Below the pieces are notes generated by a model that was given only the letters and a program-made list of their open reading frames with translations, did no database searches and was not told the DNA's origin. A DNA stretch of 64,000 nt, from assembly GCA_015065845.1 (NCBI GenBank), contig SVPQ01000003.1:62001-126000 (forward strand), read 5' to 3'. Position 1 is the stretch's first letter. The number at the start of each line of letters is the position of its first letter. This document shows positions 1-9,093 of this stretch, piece by piece. Made by a program: the position numbers and the translations under genes. Source of the stretch: Oscillospiraceae bacterium. Its GTDB lineage: Bacteria > Bacillota > Clostridia > Oscillospirales > Acutalibacteraceae.

Positions 1-1206
1 TTTCACAACGCCGTTCTGGATGCTTTCCAGGAGATTGATTCTATGAGTAATAGCACAAAACTAATTAATAAAAATCGCGTATTAAAAGTAGTGGCTGTTG
101 CAGCGGTTTCTGGTATTCTTTTAAGTATCTCTGCATTTGCATACACAGAAATAAGTAACTGGCTTGAAAAAACAGGTAAATACTCTGCTACTATAAATAA
201 TTCAGAAGTTGATTACGCCCAGGCACCTGAAAATGCAAAAATCGAATTAGGATATTTACCTGATGAATTTACTGAATTTGAGCCACCGTATAAATACCAC
301 TACAATGGCGAAGCAGGACTTTCATTCAATATGTTCAGAATGGGTTCAGAACGCAAAAATGAATATAAAAATGTAATAAGTACAGAAAAAACTACTTTTG
401 GTGAAAATGAAGCGGAAATTCTTACACTCAATGAAAACAGAATGAGTCTTGCACTTATTTGTTTTGAAAAAGAGGGTGTGGTAGTTGAATGTTATTTTAA
501 CAACCATATTCCAAAAGATGAGCTTAATAAAATTTTAAGCAACTTAAAGGTTGTTGAAGCAACAGCAGACGATGCATTCACTTATGATTACGAAAGTGTT
601 CCTCATTCAGAGTTTTTTGTGCCTGATGCACCAGAAACAGAACAAATTATAAAACCTGGTGAAGTTTGTGAAAACGGTTGGGACTTTGAAACTGATGCCT
701 ATTACAGTATTAAAATTGTAAATGCAGAAATCCTTGATAATACAAATGGAATTGCTAAAAGTGATTTGTACAATGCCAAAGAATTCAACAATATAGTAAA
801 TAACGATGGCACATTAAAAGGTTACAACCGTGAAGAAATAACTTATGGTGACGGAGTAAACACAATTGATACAATTAAAGATGTCAGATTTGTAGAAAGA
901 AAACTTGTAGCAGTAACTATTGAAGCAACAAACATAAATAATACTGCTGGTTCTTTATTCTGTTCAACATACAGTTTGGTTGAGAATCAAAACAACATTT
1001 CAAATGAAGCCTTTGCACTGACTTCTGAAAATGACTCTAACCCACAATTCTACTTTGTTTCAGTTGATGCCAACGGTACACAGACAGTAACAATTTACTA
1101 TCTTGTAGATGGTGATGTTGATTTCAGTAATCTCTGTTTACAGGTAAATAATCTTTACACACAAAGCAAACGCGACACATATTCATTATTAGAATTAGGT
1201 TTATAA
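1..1206 (+). CDS. DUF4367-type anti-sigma-like membrane protein, 5' partial
   Basis: The frame is open from the first base of the window. The residues before the ATG at 43 (FHNAVLDAFQEIDS) look like the N-terminus of sigma-linked regulators, so the gene probably starts upstream. An AGGAG lies 9 bases before the ATG at 43, so a start there remains possible. One membrane segment follows (VVAVAAVSGILLSISAFAY). The outside part has a DUF4367-like stretch around residues 70-170 (LGYLPDEFTEFEPPY, then LALICFEKEGVVVECYF), followed by a second beta-rich domain. Members of this family usually sit beside an ECF sigma factor and act as anti-sigma factor or envelope sensor. The expected sigma gene would be off the left edge. 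The sensing role is inferred from family only. Confidence 0.6.
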   Translation, partial: FHNAVLDAFQEIDSMSNSTKLINKNRVLKVVAVAAVSGILLSISAFAYTEISNWLEKTGKYSATINNSEVDYAQAPENAKIELGYLPDEFTEFEPPYKYHYNGEAGLSFNMFRMGSERKNEYKNVISTEKTTFGENEAEILTLNENRMSLALICFEKEGVVVECYFNNHIPKDELNKILSNLKVVEATADDAFTYDYESVPHSEFFVPDAPETEQIIKPGEVCENGWDFETDAYYSIKIVNAEILDNTNGIAKSDLYNAKEFNNIVNNDGTLKGYNREEITYGDGVNTIDTIKDVRFVERKLVAVTIEATNINNTAGSLFCSTYSLVENQNNISNEAFALTSENDSNPQFYFVSVDANGTQTVTIYYLVDGDVDFSNLCLQVNNLYTQSKRDTYSLLELGL

Positions 1207-1213
1207 AAATGTA

Positions 1214-1251
1214 AAACGGTTGTAAAAAACAAATTGTTTTTACAACCGTTT
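1214..1251 (+). terminator. intrinsic terminator after the DUF4367 gene
   Basis: A perfect 15-bp stem (1214-1228 with 1237-1251) and 8-base loop begins 8 bases after the stop codon. It is A-rich at the 5' foot and T-rich at the 3' foot, so it could also stop transcription from the convergent PHP gene. Confidence 0.85.
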
Positions 1252-1313
1252 ATATTATGGGTGAAAAGGCGATACATTCGCCAAAATCAAACCGCTATCT
1301 TAAAATTATTTAC

Positions 1314-2819
1314 TTATGCAATCCATCCATAAATAGTGTCAAATATTGATAAACTTCCTAAAAGTCTTACAAGCGTATCAGGAATAATACTTGCTAATTG
1401 CCAAAGGTCTGTGTAATTTCCACTATCAGATTCCGGAACACCTTCATAATCAAGCATAAATGGTTGGGTGTAAACAATACCGCCTTCACCGAATATTTCT
1501 GCTCTTACATAGTTACCGAGTAACTTTTTGTGGTCGTCAAGGTCAATAGTATTGCCTATTTCAATTGTAACACCGTTTGCAATCCAACGCACATTTTTAT
1601 CGCCGGTTGCTACAATTGTGATAGAATCACTTTCCTGGTCAACAACAATTGCTGTAACCTTTGGTGCATCAACATCTTTTGGTGCTTCATATTTACCTTT
1701 AGGGTCTTCTGCCTGAATTGCCTGCAGTTTTTCACCAAGTGCAACTGCAGTAGGGTCAATGCTTTCAACTAAGCAGTTTGCAATTTCTGTAATTTCTTCA
1801 GGGTTACCTAAATTTTTACTGCAAGCAAAGAAAGCACCGCTTTCAAGACTCTTTCTGAAATTATCTTCAGTAAGAGATGGCATTAACATTTCAGTATAAC
1901 CTGTGTAAACTGCATCAGTTGAGTGAGCGTCAGATGTAGCAATTGCTAAAACATTTCTGCCAGTAGGAGTAACTTTCTGAAGAAGTATATCCCAGAGCTT
2001 TCTGTCGTAACGGGTTCTTGAGTCACCTTTACTGTTAATATCAATACCTATGCAAGAATCGTATTTTGTAAGAAGCCCTGCAAATTTATCAATATAATAT
2101 TTATACGCTGTGTCACTATAGTCGTAAGCATCTGCAGTTTCGTCTTCATCACGGGCATTTGTATATTCACCAGGGTGATTTATAACAGAAAGACCGCCCA
2201 TTTCGTGAACTGTTTTAATTGGTGTTTCGTAGTCACTTGTACCACCCAATAAACCATGGCCATAATCTACAAACCAACTGTTTACATGAGCGTTATTAAG
2301 TGAACTTGGGTTGTGTTCAATACCGCAAGGTACTCTCAATAATTTATGAAGTGCAACACCTTCAGTTGTTTTCTGGGAATAAAAACTACCTTTTTTTGTT
2401 ACTTCAAGAGTATATTTATTACCGTTTGCAGCCTCGCCACCTTTAGATTCAAGTGGAACAATATCACCTGCTCTGCCTTTGAATAAATCAATAAAGATTT
2501 CCATAGCAGGAATAACAGATTGTCGAGTCCAACCATAATCTACAACGCCGTGGTCAGTAACCGCTGCAATGTCAAATCCATAAGCGTACTGTTGCTCTAA
2601 CATATCTTTCAATGTATCAGTACCATCACTTGCAGTTGTGTGGTTATGAAGGTCGGCTTTGTATTGTTTGTATGTAAGCCAGTTTACATCTTCATAAGGG
2701 TCAATAATTGTATAATCAACACCTGTATCACTATCGCCTGCAAAAGCGAGAGTTGAGTAGCTTACCATCAAAAGACAAGCAACCATAAAAACAGCAATAA
2801 TTTTCTTTGCCTTTTTCAT
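1314..2819 (-). CDS. secreted PHP-domain phosphoesterase
   Basis: This 501-residue protein has a signal peptide (about residues 1-27, ending near LAFAGDS) and a PHP domain. The metal ligands are visible: ADLHNHTTASDG at about 55-66, TDHG at about 88-91, then INHPGEY and ATSDAHS further on. PHP enzymes are metal-dependent phosphoesterases. Exported stand-alone forms are thought to act on phosphate esters outside the cell, but the substrate is not predictable here. The ATG at 2819 is chosen because AAGGAG lies 8 bases before it. A GTG three codons upstream overlaps that ribosome binding site. The C-terminus is beta-rich and ends in a hydrophobic stretch. It is alone in its transcription unit. 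Confidence 0.8.
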   Translation of the reverse strand: MKKAKKIIAVFMVACLLMVSYSTLAFAGDSDTGVDYTIIDPYEDVNWLTYKQYKADLHNHTTASDGTDTLKDMLEQQYAYGFDIAAVTDHGVVDYGWTRQSVIPAMEIFIDLFKGRAGDIVPLESKGGEAANGNKYTLEVTKKGSFYSQKTTEGVALHKLLRVPCGIEHNPSSLNNAHVNSWFVDYGHGLLGGTSDYETPIKTVHEMGGLSVINHPGEYTNARDEDETADAYDYSDTAYKYYIDKFAGLLTKYDSCIGIDINSKGDSRTRYDRKLWDILLQKVTPTGRNVLAIATSDAHSTDAVYTGYTEMLMPSLTEDNFRKSLESGAFFACSKNLGNPEEITEIANCLVESIDPTAVALGEKLQAIQAEDPKGKYEAPKDVDAPKVTAIVVDQESDSITIVATGDKNVRWIANGVTIEIGNTIDLDDHKKLLGNYVRAEIFGEGGIVYTQPFMLDYEGVPESDSGNYTDLWQLASIIPDTLVRLLGSLSIFDTIYGWIA

Positions 2820-2881
2820 ATAAAACACTCCTTTTTGAAATAGAACGAAATCTAAAGATAACTATTTTATTATAATGCATT

Positions 2882-2910
2882 ATTATATAGCAAAATTTGT
2901 TAAATTTCAA
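2882..2910 (-). promoter_or_regulatory. sigma-A promoter of the PHP gene
   Basis: On the minus strand TTGAAA (2910-2905), a 17-base spacer and TATAAT (2887-2882) lie about 60 bases upstream of the start codon. Confidence 0.75.
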
Positions 2911-2950
2911 CGATAATATTGACTGAAATTACACCCCTCAATATGTGCAA

Positions 2951-2986
2951 AAAAGCGACTACCAGAATTTTCAGGTAGTCGCTTTT
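2951..2986 (-). terminator. terminator of the GPH transporter unit
   Basis: A 13-bp stem (2951-2963 with 2974-2986) is followed on the minus strand by a T run. It begins 12 bases after the transporter stop codon. Confidence 0.9.
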
Positions 2987-2998
2987 AAAATTAACTGA

Positions 2999-4441
2999 TT
3001 AAAATTCATCTCTTATAGAGATTTTTTCGAGCGCTTCTTCGCGTGAAATTTTGCCGTTGTTACAATCAATCATAACTTTAACATCTTCATCTTTAAGTTT
3101 ATAGAATTGCCAGAAGATACCTGCTAAAATAAGACCAATCGTCGGCACCATTACAAAAATAAACCACAGACCATTAAGTGTAAAGTCAGATTGTTGAACA
3201 TTTTGTTCAGCTAAATCTTTGAAACTTTCTGCATTAACCTCTTTCCAACCGAAGAAACCGAGCAGGAACATACCAAGAGTACCAGCAAGAGCAGACGCCA
3301 TTTTTGTAACAAATGTCTGAATAGCAAAAGTAATACCTTTTGCATCAATACCCGTTTTAAATCTACCATACTCTGCGCAGTCAGGAGTAAACATAAATAT
3401 CATAATACCCTGAATTCCCAAAGGAACTGCACGAAGCAATGTTAAAATCAGGAATACTATCATATTCTGATAACCACAAAGCCAACTGATTGTGCCGAAA
3501 ATCACTGCTGCCCAGTTACTTATAAGGAAGATTTTGCGTTTACCATATTTTTCAACTAATTTAGGTACAAAGAGTGATGCTATAAACACAGGCACACCTG
3601 CTAATGCGAGAACAACAAGACTTACAAGTTCATCATGGAATAAATAATATGATGTAAGAAGACTCATTGAAATCATAACATTGAAACCGCTTTGGAAAAA
3701 ATAACCAGCATAATAAATAAGCAAATATTTATTTGAAAACAAATATTTGAACATTTTTCTTACTGTAAATTGCTCTTCATCTTCAACATTTGTAAAACGT
3801 TCTTTACCATTGATACAAACAGGAATCATTGTAGCAAGTGCAACAACACTTACAATTGATGCAGCAACACCGAAGCTTAAGCCTATACCCTGACCTGTAA
3901 TAATTGTTGGTATAATTGTTGCAATACCGCTACCAACACCTGACCAGATGCTCTTATATGAAATGATTGATGTTCTCTCATCAAGGTTATCTGTCATAAC
4001 AGTAACCATACCATGAATAGGCACATCACAAAGAGTATAAACAGTATCCCAGATAAGATAAAAAATAGCAAACCAGAGAAGTTTTACCATTTCTGTTGCA
4101 CCATTTGGAATCATATACAAAAGTGCTGTTGCAAGTGGAATTACAGGCAAAGAAATTTTAAGCCAGGGTAAAAATTTCTGTTTACTTTTAAATTTTGCTT
4201 TGTCAAAAATACAACCAAATACAGCATCGTTTATTGCATCCCATATTTTAACTATGAGCATTACTGTACCGGATTTTACAGGGTCAACCCCCTGGAACAA
4301 AAGATATGTAGTCAGAAATGATGTTATCATAGTGTAAATCATATTCTGACCTGATAAATAAAGGTAATAACTTTTTCTTTCTTTGTTACTTGTACACCAA
4401 CTGTCAGGTGTATAAGTCAATTTGTTTAAAAGTTTTTTCAA
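2999..4441 (-). CDS. GPH-family (MelB/LacS-like) sugar:cation symporter
   Basis: This is a 480-residue polytopic protein with about 12 membrane segments. The opening motif (TYTPDSWCTSNKERKSYYLY, then SGQNMIY) and the cytoplasmic-loop pattern KIWDAINDAVFG followed by KFKSKQKFLPWL are typical of glycoside-pentoside-hexuronide:cation symporters. It should import a glycoside or oligosaccharide with a cation. The start is placed at TTG 4441, 8 bases after GAGAGGGG; a GTG at 4450 abuts that site and is less likely. It begins 14 bases after the stop of the phosphodiester glycosidase gene, so the two are co-transcribed, which suggests glycan-derived substrates. The exact sugar cannot be read from sequence. 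Confidence 0.85.
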   Translation of the reverse strand: MKKLLNKLTYTPDSWCTSNKERKSYYLYLSGQNMIYTMITSFLTTYLLFQGVDPVKSGTVMLIVKIWDAINDAVFGCIFDKAKFKSKQKFLPWLKISLPVIPLATALLYMIPNGATEMVKLLWFAIFYLIWDTVYTLCDVPIHGMVTVMTDNLDERTSIISYKSIWSGVGSGIATIIPTIITGQGIGLSFGVAASIVSVVALATMIPVCINGKERFTNVEDEEQFTVRKMFKYLFSNKYLLIYYAGYFFQSGFNVMISMSLLTSYYLFHDELVSLVVLALAGVPVFIASLFVPKLVEKYGKRKIFLISNWAAVIFGTISWLCGYQNMIVFLILTLLRAVPLGIQGIMIFMFTPDCAEYGRFKTGIDAKGITFAIQTFVTKMASALAGTLGMFLLGFFGWKEVNAESFKDLAEQNVQQSDFTLNGLWFIFVMVPTIGLILAGIFWQFYKLKDEDVKVMIDCNNGKISREEALEKISIRDEF

Positions 4442-4455
4442 ACAGAGCACCCCTC

Positions 4456-5883
4456 TCAATTTGTTGTTTGCGTTGAATCCGCTGTTTTTCTTGCCACTAC
4501 CCACGCATTAGGCAAATATCTGCCTGTAGGCATATCAGTTGACGGTTCGTTTAAAATCTCGCCTTCGTAAGCTAAAACTGAAGACGAACCACCATCACAC
4601 GCACCTGCATTTACTGCACCATACTCTTCTAAAACATCGGCACAGTCTCCCATAGTAGCACCAAGAGAATAACCAACCTGTCTGCCATCCACTACAAAAA
4701 ACATAACAACGCCATTTTCTGCCTGACCGATTACAGAGCGTGGTTGAAGTCCCCAACCGGAAGAACCCTCAATAACTTTTTCACCATTTATAATAAGTGC
4801 AGGGTGATACTGAAAAGCGTCACGCATATTATGTTCTTCCCAGTCAGAAAACTCACCGACTACAAGGCGGTCGTCCTTGTCAAAACCCACTGTTATATAT
4901 TTAGAAGAATAGTATCCCCAGTATTCACCTTGCGACATACATTGTGCGGTAACTACACCACCGACACTCGTTCCGCCCGGGTCGTGGAAACCAGATGCAT
5001 TCATACCGATTACCGCATCTTCTTTTTCGAGGTAATCACAAATAAATTCGCCTCTCGAATTTTTATAATCTGTAGCAGCTATATAAACTCTTGAAGGGTC
5101 ATCAATTAATACAAGTCTGCCGACATAGTTCGAAGTTTTAACTTTTAAAACAACAATTCCCTGTTCAATATCGTTTATCAAAACTTCGTTACCGTGAGAA
5201 TCAGGTTCGCCGACAACAAGGTCTTTCTGACCTAAAATATCAGGTTTTTCTTCCTTTTTCAAATCCGTTTTACCTATATCAGTAATATCAACTTGCGCGT
5301 TCATTACTTCATCTATTAAATATTTCGGGAAGAAACAAGTTGCAAGCCATTTGTGCTGATCAGTTGTCATAGCAGTTTCAATCCATATATTACGCCATTT
5401 TGTGACAAACGGAATATTCCCGAAAATAACTACAGCATACATCGAAATAAATAACGCAATTGAAATTACACAAGCAGTAAGAACTTTAATGAGTTTATTT
5501 GTCTTTGCTTCTTTTTCCTTTTCTTTTCGCTCGTTTTGTATTTTCTCAACTGTAGCAGTTGTATTTCTACGAGCAGGTGATGCGTTTTTTTGTTGCGGTC
5601 TGTTATTATTCACACTACGGTTTTCAGTAACAGATGAAGTATTTCTTTGCGCACTTCTCGTCTGAGTTACTTTTTCAGGTGAAGGTCTTGCGTTACTCGC
5701 AGGAGTTCTTCCGGACACAGTACGGTTATTTATAATCTGCCTGTTAGCATTCTGCAAAGAGTCTTTATCTTCATTAAAAGCATTACCGCCGAGATTCTGA
5801 ACATTTCTCGCTCTTCTGGCTTCAAAAGAATTGTTTACTAATTTCTCCGCCTGAAATTCTTCTTCACCATCAATACCTACCAT
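4456..5883 (-). CDS. membrane-anchored phosphodiester glycosidase (NAGPA-like)
   Basis: This 475-residue protein has three parts. Residues 1 to about 125 are disordered and rich in Asn, Gln, Arg and Ser. One membrane segment follows (LIKVLTACVISIALFISMYA, about 130-155). The rest is a C-terminal phosphodiester glycosidase domain, with GMNASGFHDPGG and NAGACDGGSSS as family motifs. The family (PF09992) includes the enzyme that uncovers mannose-6-phosphate and bacterial proteins linked to exopolysaccharide or wall-glycan phosphodiesters. The orientation suggests the catalytic domain faces outward. ATG 5883 is preceded by AAAGGTGG at good spacing; a TTG six codons upstream overlaps it. It shares an operon with the GPH symporter. 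Confidence 0.8.
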   Translation of the reverse strand: MVGIDGEEEFQAEKLVNNSFEARRARNVQNLGGNAFNEDKDSLQNANRQIINNRTVSGRTPASNARPSPEKVTQTRSAQRNTSSVTENRSVNNNRPQQKNASPARRNTTATVEKIQNERKEKEKEAKTNKLIKVLTACVISIALFISMYAVVIFGNIPFVTKWRNIWIETAMTTDQHKWLATCFFPKYLIDEVMNAQVDITDIGKTDLKKEEKPDILGQKDLVVGEPDSHGNEVLINDIEQGIVVLKVKTSNYVGRLVLIDDPSRVYIAATDYKNSRGEFICDYLEKEDAVIGMNASGFHDPGGTSVGGVVTAQCMSQGEYWGYYSSKYITVGFDKDDRLVVGEFSDWEEHNMRDAFQYHPALIINGEKVIEGSSGWGLQPRSVIGQAENGVVMFFVVDGRQVGYSLGATMGDCADVLEEYGAVNAGACDGGSSSVLAYEGEILNEPSTDMPTGRYLPNAWVVARKTADSTQTTN

Positions 5884-6085
5884 AACAACACCACCTTTCA
5901 AAAAACACTTTGTTTCCTTATTCTATCATAATTCTTTTTAATTTACTATACCTAATTTGAAATTTTATAGTTTATTAAACAATTTGTGAAATACTGTAAT
6001 TTAATTGATTTGAGTCATTTATGCTTTGTGCAACTACACTAACAAATACCACCTTTTTTTGTGTATCATCACTCTGCTTTTTGCA

Positions 6086-6115
6086 TTGTAAATATATTAC
6101 ATAATATGGTATAAT
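6086..6115 (+). promoter_or_regulatory. promoter of the tailed MFS transporter
   Basis: TTGTAA (6086-6091), an 18-base spacer and TATAAT (6110-6115) lie 33 bases before the start codon. Confidence 0.6.
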
Positions 6116-6148
6116 TGTTTTGTTATACTGAATACAGGAGTTGAAAAA

Positions 6149-8572
6149 ATGAATCTCAAAGAAAAAGCAACAGGGCTTATTTCTAATGTAAAAGAACATT
6201 GGAAAACCCCTGCCAAAGGCAGATATATGCCTTACAAAGAAATTGGTGCTTATTCCGGTGGTGGTATTGGCGCTTATATGATTATAACTATGGGTTCTGC
6301 TTGTCTTTTATCTGCAAATAATACATTGCTTTCAAGCACCTTAGGCGTTGACCCTTTGGATATGTATGTAATGTATGTTATTGCAGTACTTGCAAACATC
6401 CCTTTAACAGGTATTCGTGCAAATATTATAGATAACACCCGTAACAAAGCCGGTAAATATCGTCCATACATAGTTACAATGGCTCTTCCTGCCGCAATTA
6501 TATGTAACATTTTGGTTTGGTTCCCTTATGCAAAACTTTCAGACTGGTTAGGTACTGGAATGATTTTTGGAGAAACAAAAGCTTATGTTGCAAAATGTGC
6601 AATTATTATGGTTCTAAACCTTTTCCTTCATTTCTTTTATTATTTCTTCTATGATGCTTATGAAAATCTTATTCATGTACTCTCTCCAAACTCGCACGAA
6701 CGAAGCGATGTTGCTTCAATAAAGAGTGTTGTTTACTCATTTGCTCCAACAATAGTAAACCTTTTCACTCCTATTATTGCAGAAAACTTATTCCATTCAA
6801 ATACAACCGATATTCGCGTCTATAGATTTTTATACCCCATTCTTACAGTAGGCGGTTTACTTCTTTGTATGGTTGTTTACAAACATACAGAAGAAAAAAT
6901 TGTTCAGGCAAGAACACACATTGTTCAGATTAAGTTTATTGACGCTATTAAAGCAGTTGCAAAAAATAAATATTTCTGGATTATTTCACTTGCTGGTTGG
7001 ATTGGTTTCCTCGAAAGTGCTTACTCCAACATTATGTTCTGGCTTTATAATTATGGTGGTGCCTGTTCAGGTAATGCATATAGTTTACTTGTTACACTCT
7101 ATGGTAACGCTTCACTCTGGGGAATGCTTTTAGCACCTTTCTGTATAAGAAAATGGGGTAAAAAGAGTGTTCTTGTTGTAACCAATATCTTTAACATCAT
7201 CTTCATTTTAATGATGTTACCGTTTACTAATGAAATTCACAACTTGACAATCTGGCTTATTATGGGTTGTCTTTATCTTAATGCATTTATGGGTTCATTC
7301 GCTCATATTTTAAACCCTGCTATTCAGGCAGACATCCGTGACTATCAACAATATAAAACCGGTGAAAGAATTGATGGTGCTTTTGCAGTAGTTACAACTA
7401 TCGGTACTGTTATTGCACTCATTACATCTTCAGTTTTACCTGCTATTTACGAAAAAAACGGTCTTACAAAAAGCAATGCGGCAAAGATTACTTCTGACCC
7501 GGATATTCTTTCACGAGTTTTAGGTGATGGCAAAACAACAGTAGGTCAGATTCTTGCAGAACAATTAGAAAACGGTCAGGATAACTACAACAATGCACTT
7601 TCTGCACTTTACGACCCTGATATTCTTTTATCACTTATAAAAGTTCTTATTGTTGTTGCAGCTGTTGGTGCTTTAATGAATGTTATTCCTTATATCTGGT
7701 ACGATTTCAACGAAAAGAAACAAGAATCTGTTATTCGTGTACTAAAAATCAGAGCTATGTTTGAAGACTATGGCAATGGTATTCTTGATGATGAAAAACT
7801 TGTTGAAGGCATTGATATTATTCGTAATTCACAGGAAATGGCAGTTGCTACTCCTAAAGAAACAAACAAAAAGTCATATAAATCATTAAAAGATAAAGTT
7901 CAGAAAAAAGAAGCTAAAAAAGCTTATAAAGCAAATGTTAAATTCAATGATGAAATTGAAATTGCTCAGTTTGTTTGTGACGAGCTTAATAAATTCTCTA
8001 CACCTGCTTACAAACTTGCAGTAACAGAAAACACAAAAGTTTACTCCGCTGGTCTTAACAGTCTTTTAAGTTTTGATAAAGATGCAATAAAAGCAGAAAT
8101 TGCACAAGCAAAAGCTTTGCCAAAAACAAACAACGAAGAAAAAGAAACAAGAAAACTTGCTGTAGAAATTGCAAAGAAGAAAATGTCTTCTTACAAAACA
8201 ATCAAAAAATATTTTTCCGGTACAGGTAACCTCGTAGCTCCTGATTTTGAAGTTCTTGAAAAATGCTTTGATGATGAAGATGCTTGCGATGATAAACTCA
8301 AAGCACTTTATCTTGATTTGCAAAAATCTAAAAAAGAAAAAGATTCTGTTAAAGCAAAAGAATTAAAAGCAGAAATCAAAACAATGCAAGGCAAAAAGAG
8401 AGCCTGCAAAAAAGCAACAAAAGCAGAAACAGACAAACACGCTTACTTCAATCGTGCTGCAAAAGTTTATCTTGATGCTGAAAAGCTCATTAAACAACAA
8501 GAAAATTACAGTCACCTTGACGAAATTTTCAGTATGTATGATGAAGCAAAAGCAAGAGTTCAGGTTCAATAA
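6149..8572 (+). CDS. GPH/MFS transporter with a long charged C-terminal tail
   Basis: Residues 1 to about 520 form a 12-segment transporter of the MFS/GPH superfamily, with the loop motif NIIDNTRNKAGKYRPYI matching the first cytoplasmic loop of GPH symporters. Residues about 520-807 are an added cytoplasmic tail rich in Lys, Glu and Ala and predicted helical or coiled-coil (KDKVQKKEAKKAYKANVKF, later KSKKEKDSVKAKELKAEIK). This roughly 290-residue extension is not usual for the family and does not resemble the IIA domain fused to LacS. The ATG has AGGAG 9 bases upstream. It is transcribed alone between a promoter and a strong terminator. The substrate is unknown and the tail may be a regulatory or partner-binding region. 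Confidence 0.75.
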   Translation: MNLKEKATGLISNVKEHWKTPAKGRYMPYKEIGAYSGGGIGAYMIITMGSACLLSANNTLLSSTLGVDPLDMYVMYVIAVLANIPLTGIRANIIDNTRNKAGKYRPYIVTMALPAAIICNILVWFPYAKLSDWLGTGMIFGETKAYVAKCAIIMVLNLFLHFFYYFFYDAYENLIHVLSPNSHERSDVASIKSVVYSFAPTIVNLFTPIIAENLFHSNTTDIRVYRFLYPILTVGGLLLCMVVYKHTEEKIVQARTHIVQIKFIDAIKAVAKNKYFWIISLAGWIGFLESAYSNIMFWLYNYGGACSGNAYSLLVTLYGNASLWGMLLAPFCIRKWGKKSVLVVTNIFNIIFILMMLPFTNEIHNLTIWLIMGCLYLNAFMGSFAHILNPAIQADIRDYQQYKTGERIDGAFAVVTTIGTVIALITSSVLPAIYEKNGLTKSNAAKITSDPDILSRVLGDGKTTVGQILAEQLENGQDNYNNALSALYDPDILLSLIKVLIVVAAVGALMNVIPYIWYDFNEKKQESVIRVLKIRAMFEDYGNGILDDEKLVEGIDIIRNSQEMAVATPKETNKKSYKSLKDKVQKKEAKKAYKANVKFNDEIEIAQFVCDELNKFSTPAYKLAVTENTKVYSAGLNSLLSFDKDAIKAEIAQAKALPKTNNEEKETRKLAVEIAKKKMSSYKTIKKYFSGTGNLVAPDFEVLEKCFDDEDACDDKLKALYLDLQKSKKEKDSVKAKELKAEIKTMQGKKRACKKATKAETDKHAYFNRAAKVYLDAEKLIKQQENYSHLDEIFSMYDEAKARVQVQ

Positions 8573-8586
8573 ACTAATAGAAACAA

Positions 8587-8620
8587 CGGCTCGGTTTAAT
8601 CCATTGATTAAACCGAGCCG
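8587..8620 (+). terminator. terminator after the tailed transporter
   Basis: A perfect 15-bp GC-rich stem (8587-8601 with 8606-8620), a 4-base loop and then ATTTTTAATTT. The convergent Rrf2 gene ends 16 bases further on. Confidence 0.9.
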
Positions 8621-8636
8621 ATTTTTAATTTGATTT

Positions 8637-9062
8637 TTATAGTACTTCGACTATCTTTACATTCTTTTCAAGTAAATCCTGAACGGAAACACTTTTAAAG
8701 TAATTATTTAATAAATTATCTACATTAGTCCACATTTCTTTTGTGTAGCAAATCTCAGACCTGTTACAGAAATTTTCGCCACAGTTAATACAGGCAACAG
8801 GTGAAAGACTACCTTCTGTTAAATTGAATATATCATAAATTGAAATTTCTTTTGCATCTCTTGATAATCTGTAACCACCAGACATACCGCGCTGACTTCT
8901 TAAAAGACCGCCGCGGACAAGAGTTGCAACTATTGTTTCAAGATATTTTAAAGAAACATCCTGGCGCTTTGAAACCTCTGAAAGTGCAACATAACCATCG
9001 CCCTGATTCTGCGCTAAATCTATGAATATTCTGAGAGCATATCTACCTTTTGCAGATACCAT
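8637..9062 (-). CDS. Rrf2-family transcriptional regulator
   Basis: This 141-residue protein opens with the Rrf2 winged-helix sequence (MVSAKGRYALRIFIDLAQ, then YLETIVATLVRGGLLRSQRG). A cysteine group at about residues 90-105 has the pattern C-x2-C-x4-C-x6-C (CINCGENFCNRSEIC), where IscR/NsrR/CymR-type proteins place their cluster-ligand or sensing cysteines. It probably senses Fe-S status, redox or cysteine supply. No isc or suf genes are adjacent, so its targets are not evident. It lies directly downstream of, and on the same strand as, the secreted hydrolase gene, 31 bases from its 3' end on the other side. AAAGG lies 12 bases before the ATG. Confidence 0.85.
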   Translation of the reverse strand: MVSAKGRYALRIFIDLAQNQGDGYVALSEVSKRQDVSLKYLETIVATLVRGGLLRSQRGMSGGYRLSRDAKEISIYDIFNLTEGSLSPVACINCGENFCNRSEICYTKEMWTNVDNLLNNYFKSVSVQDLLEKNVKIVEVL

Positions 9063-9093
9063 ATAAAACTCAAACCTTTCAAGCAGATTTCAA

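Noticed and set aside
1314-2819. PHP domain as part of a DNA polymerase
   Set aside because: The protein has a signal peptide and no polymerase domain.
5975-6199. Small minus-strand frame between the glycosidase and transporter genes
   Set aside because: Low-complexity hydrophobic/aromatic product, no ribosome binding site, and it overlaps the promoter and start of the transporter gene.
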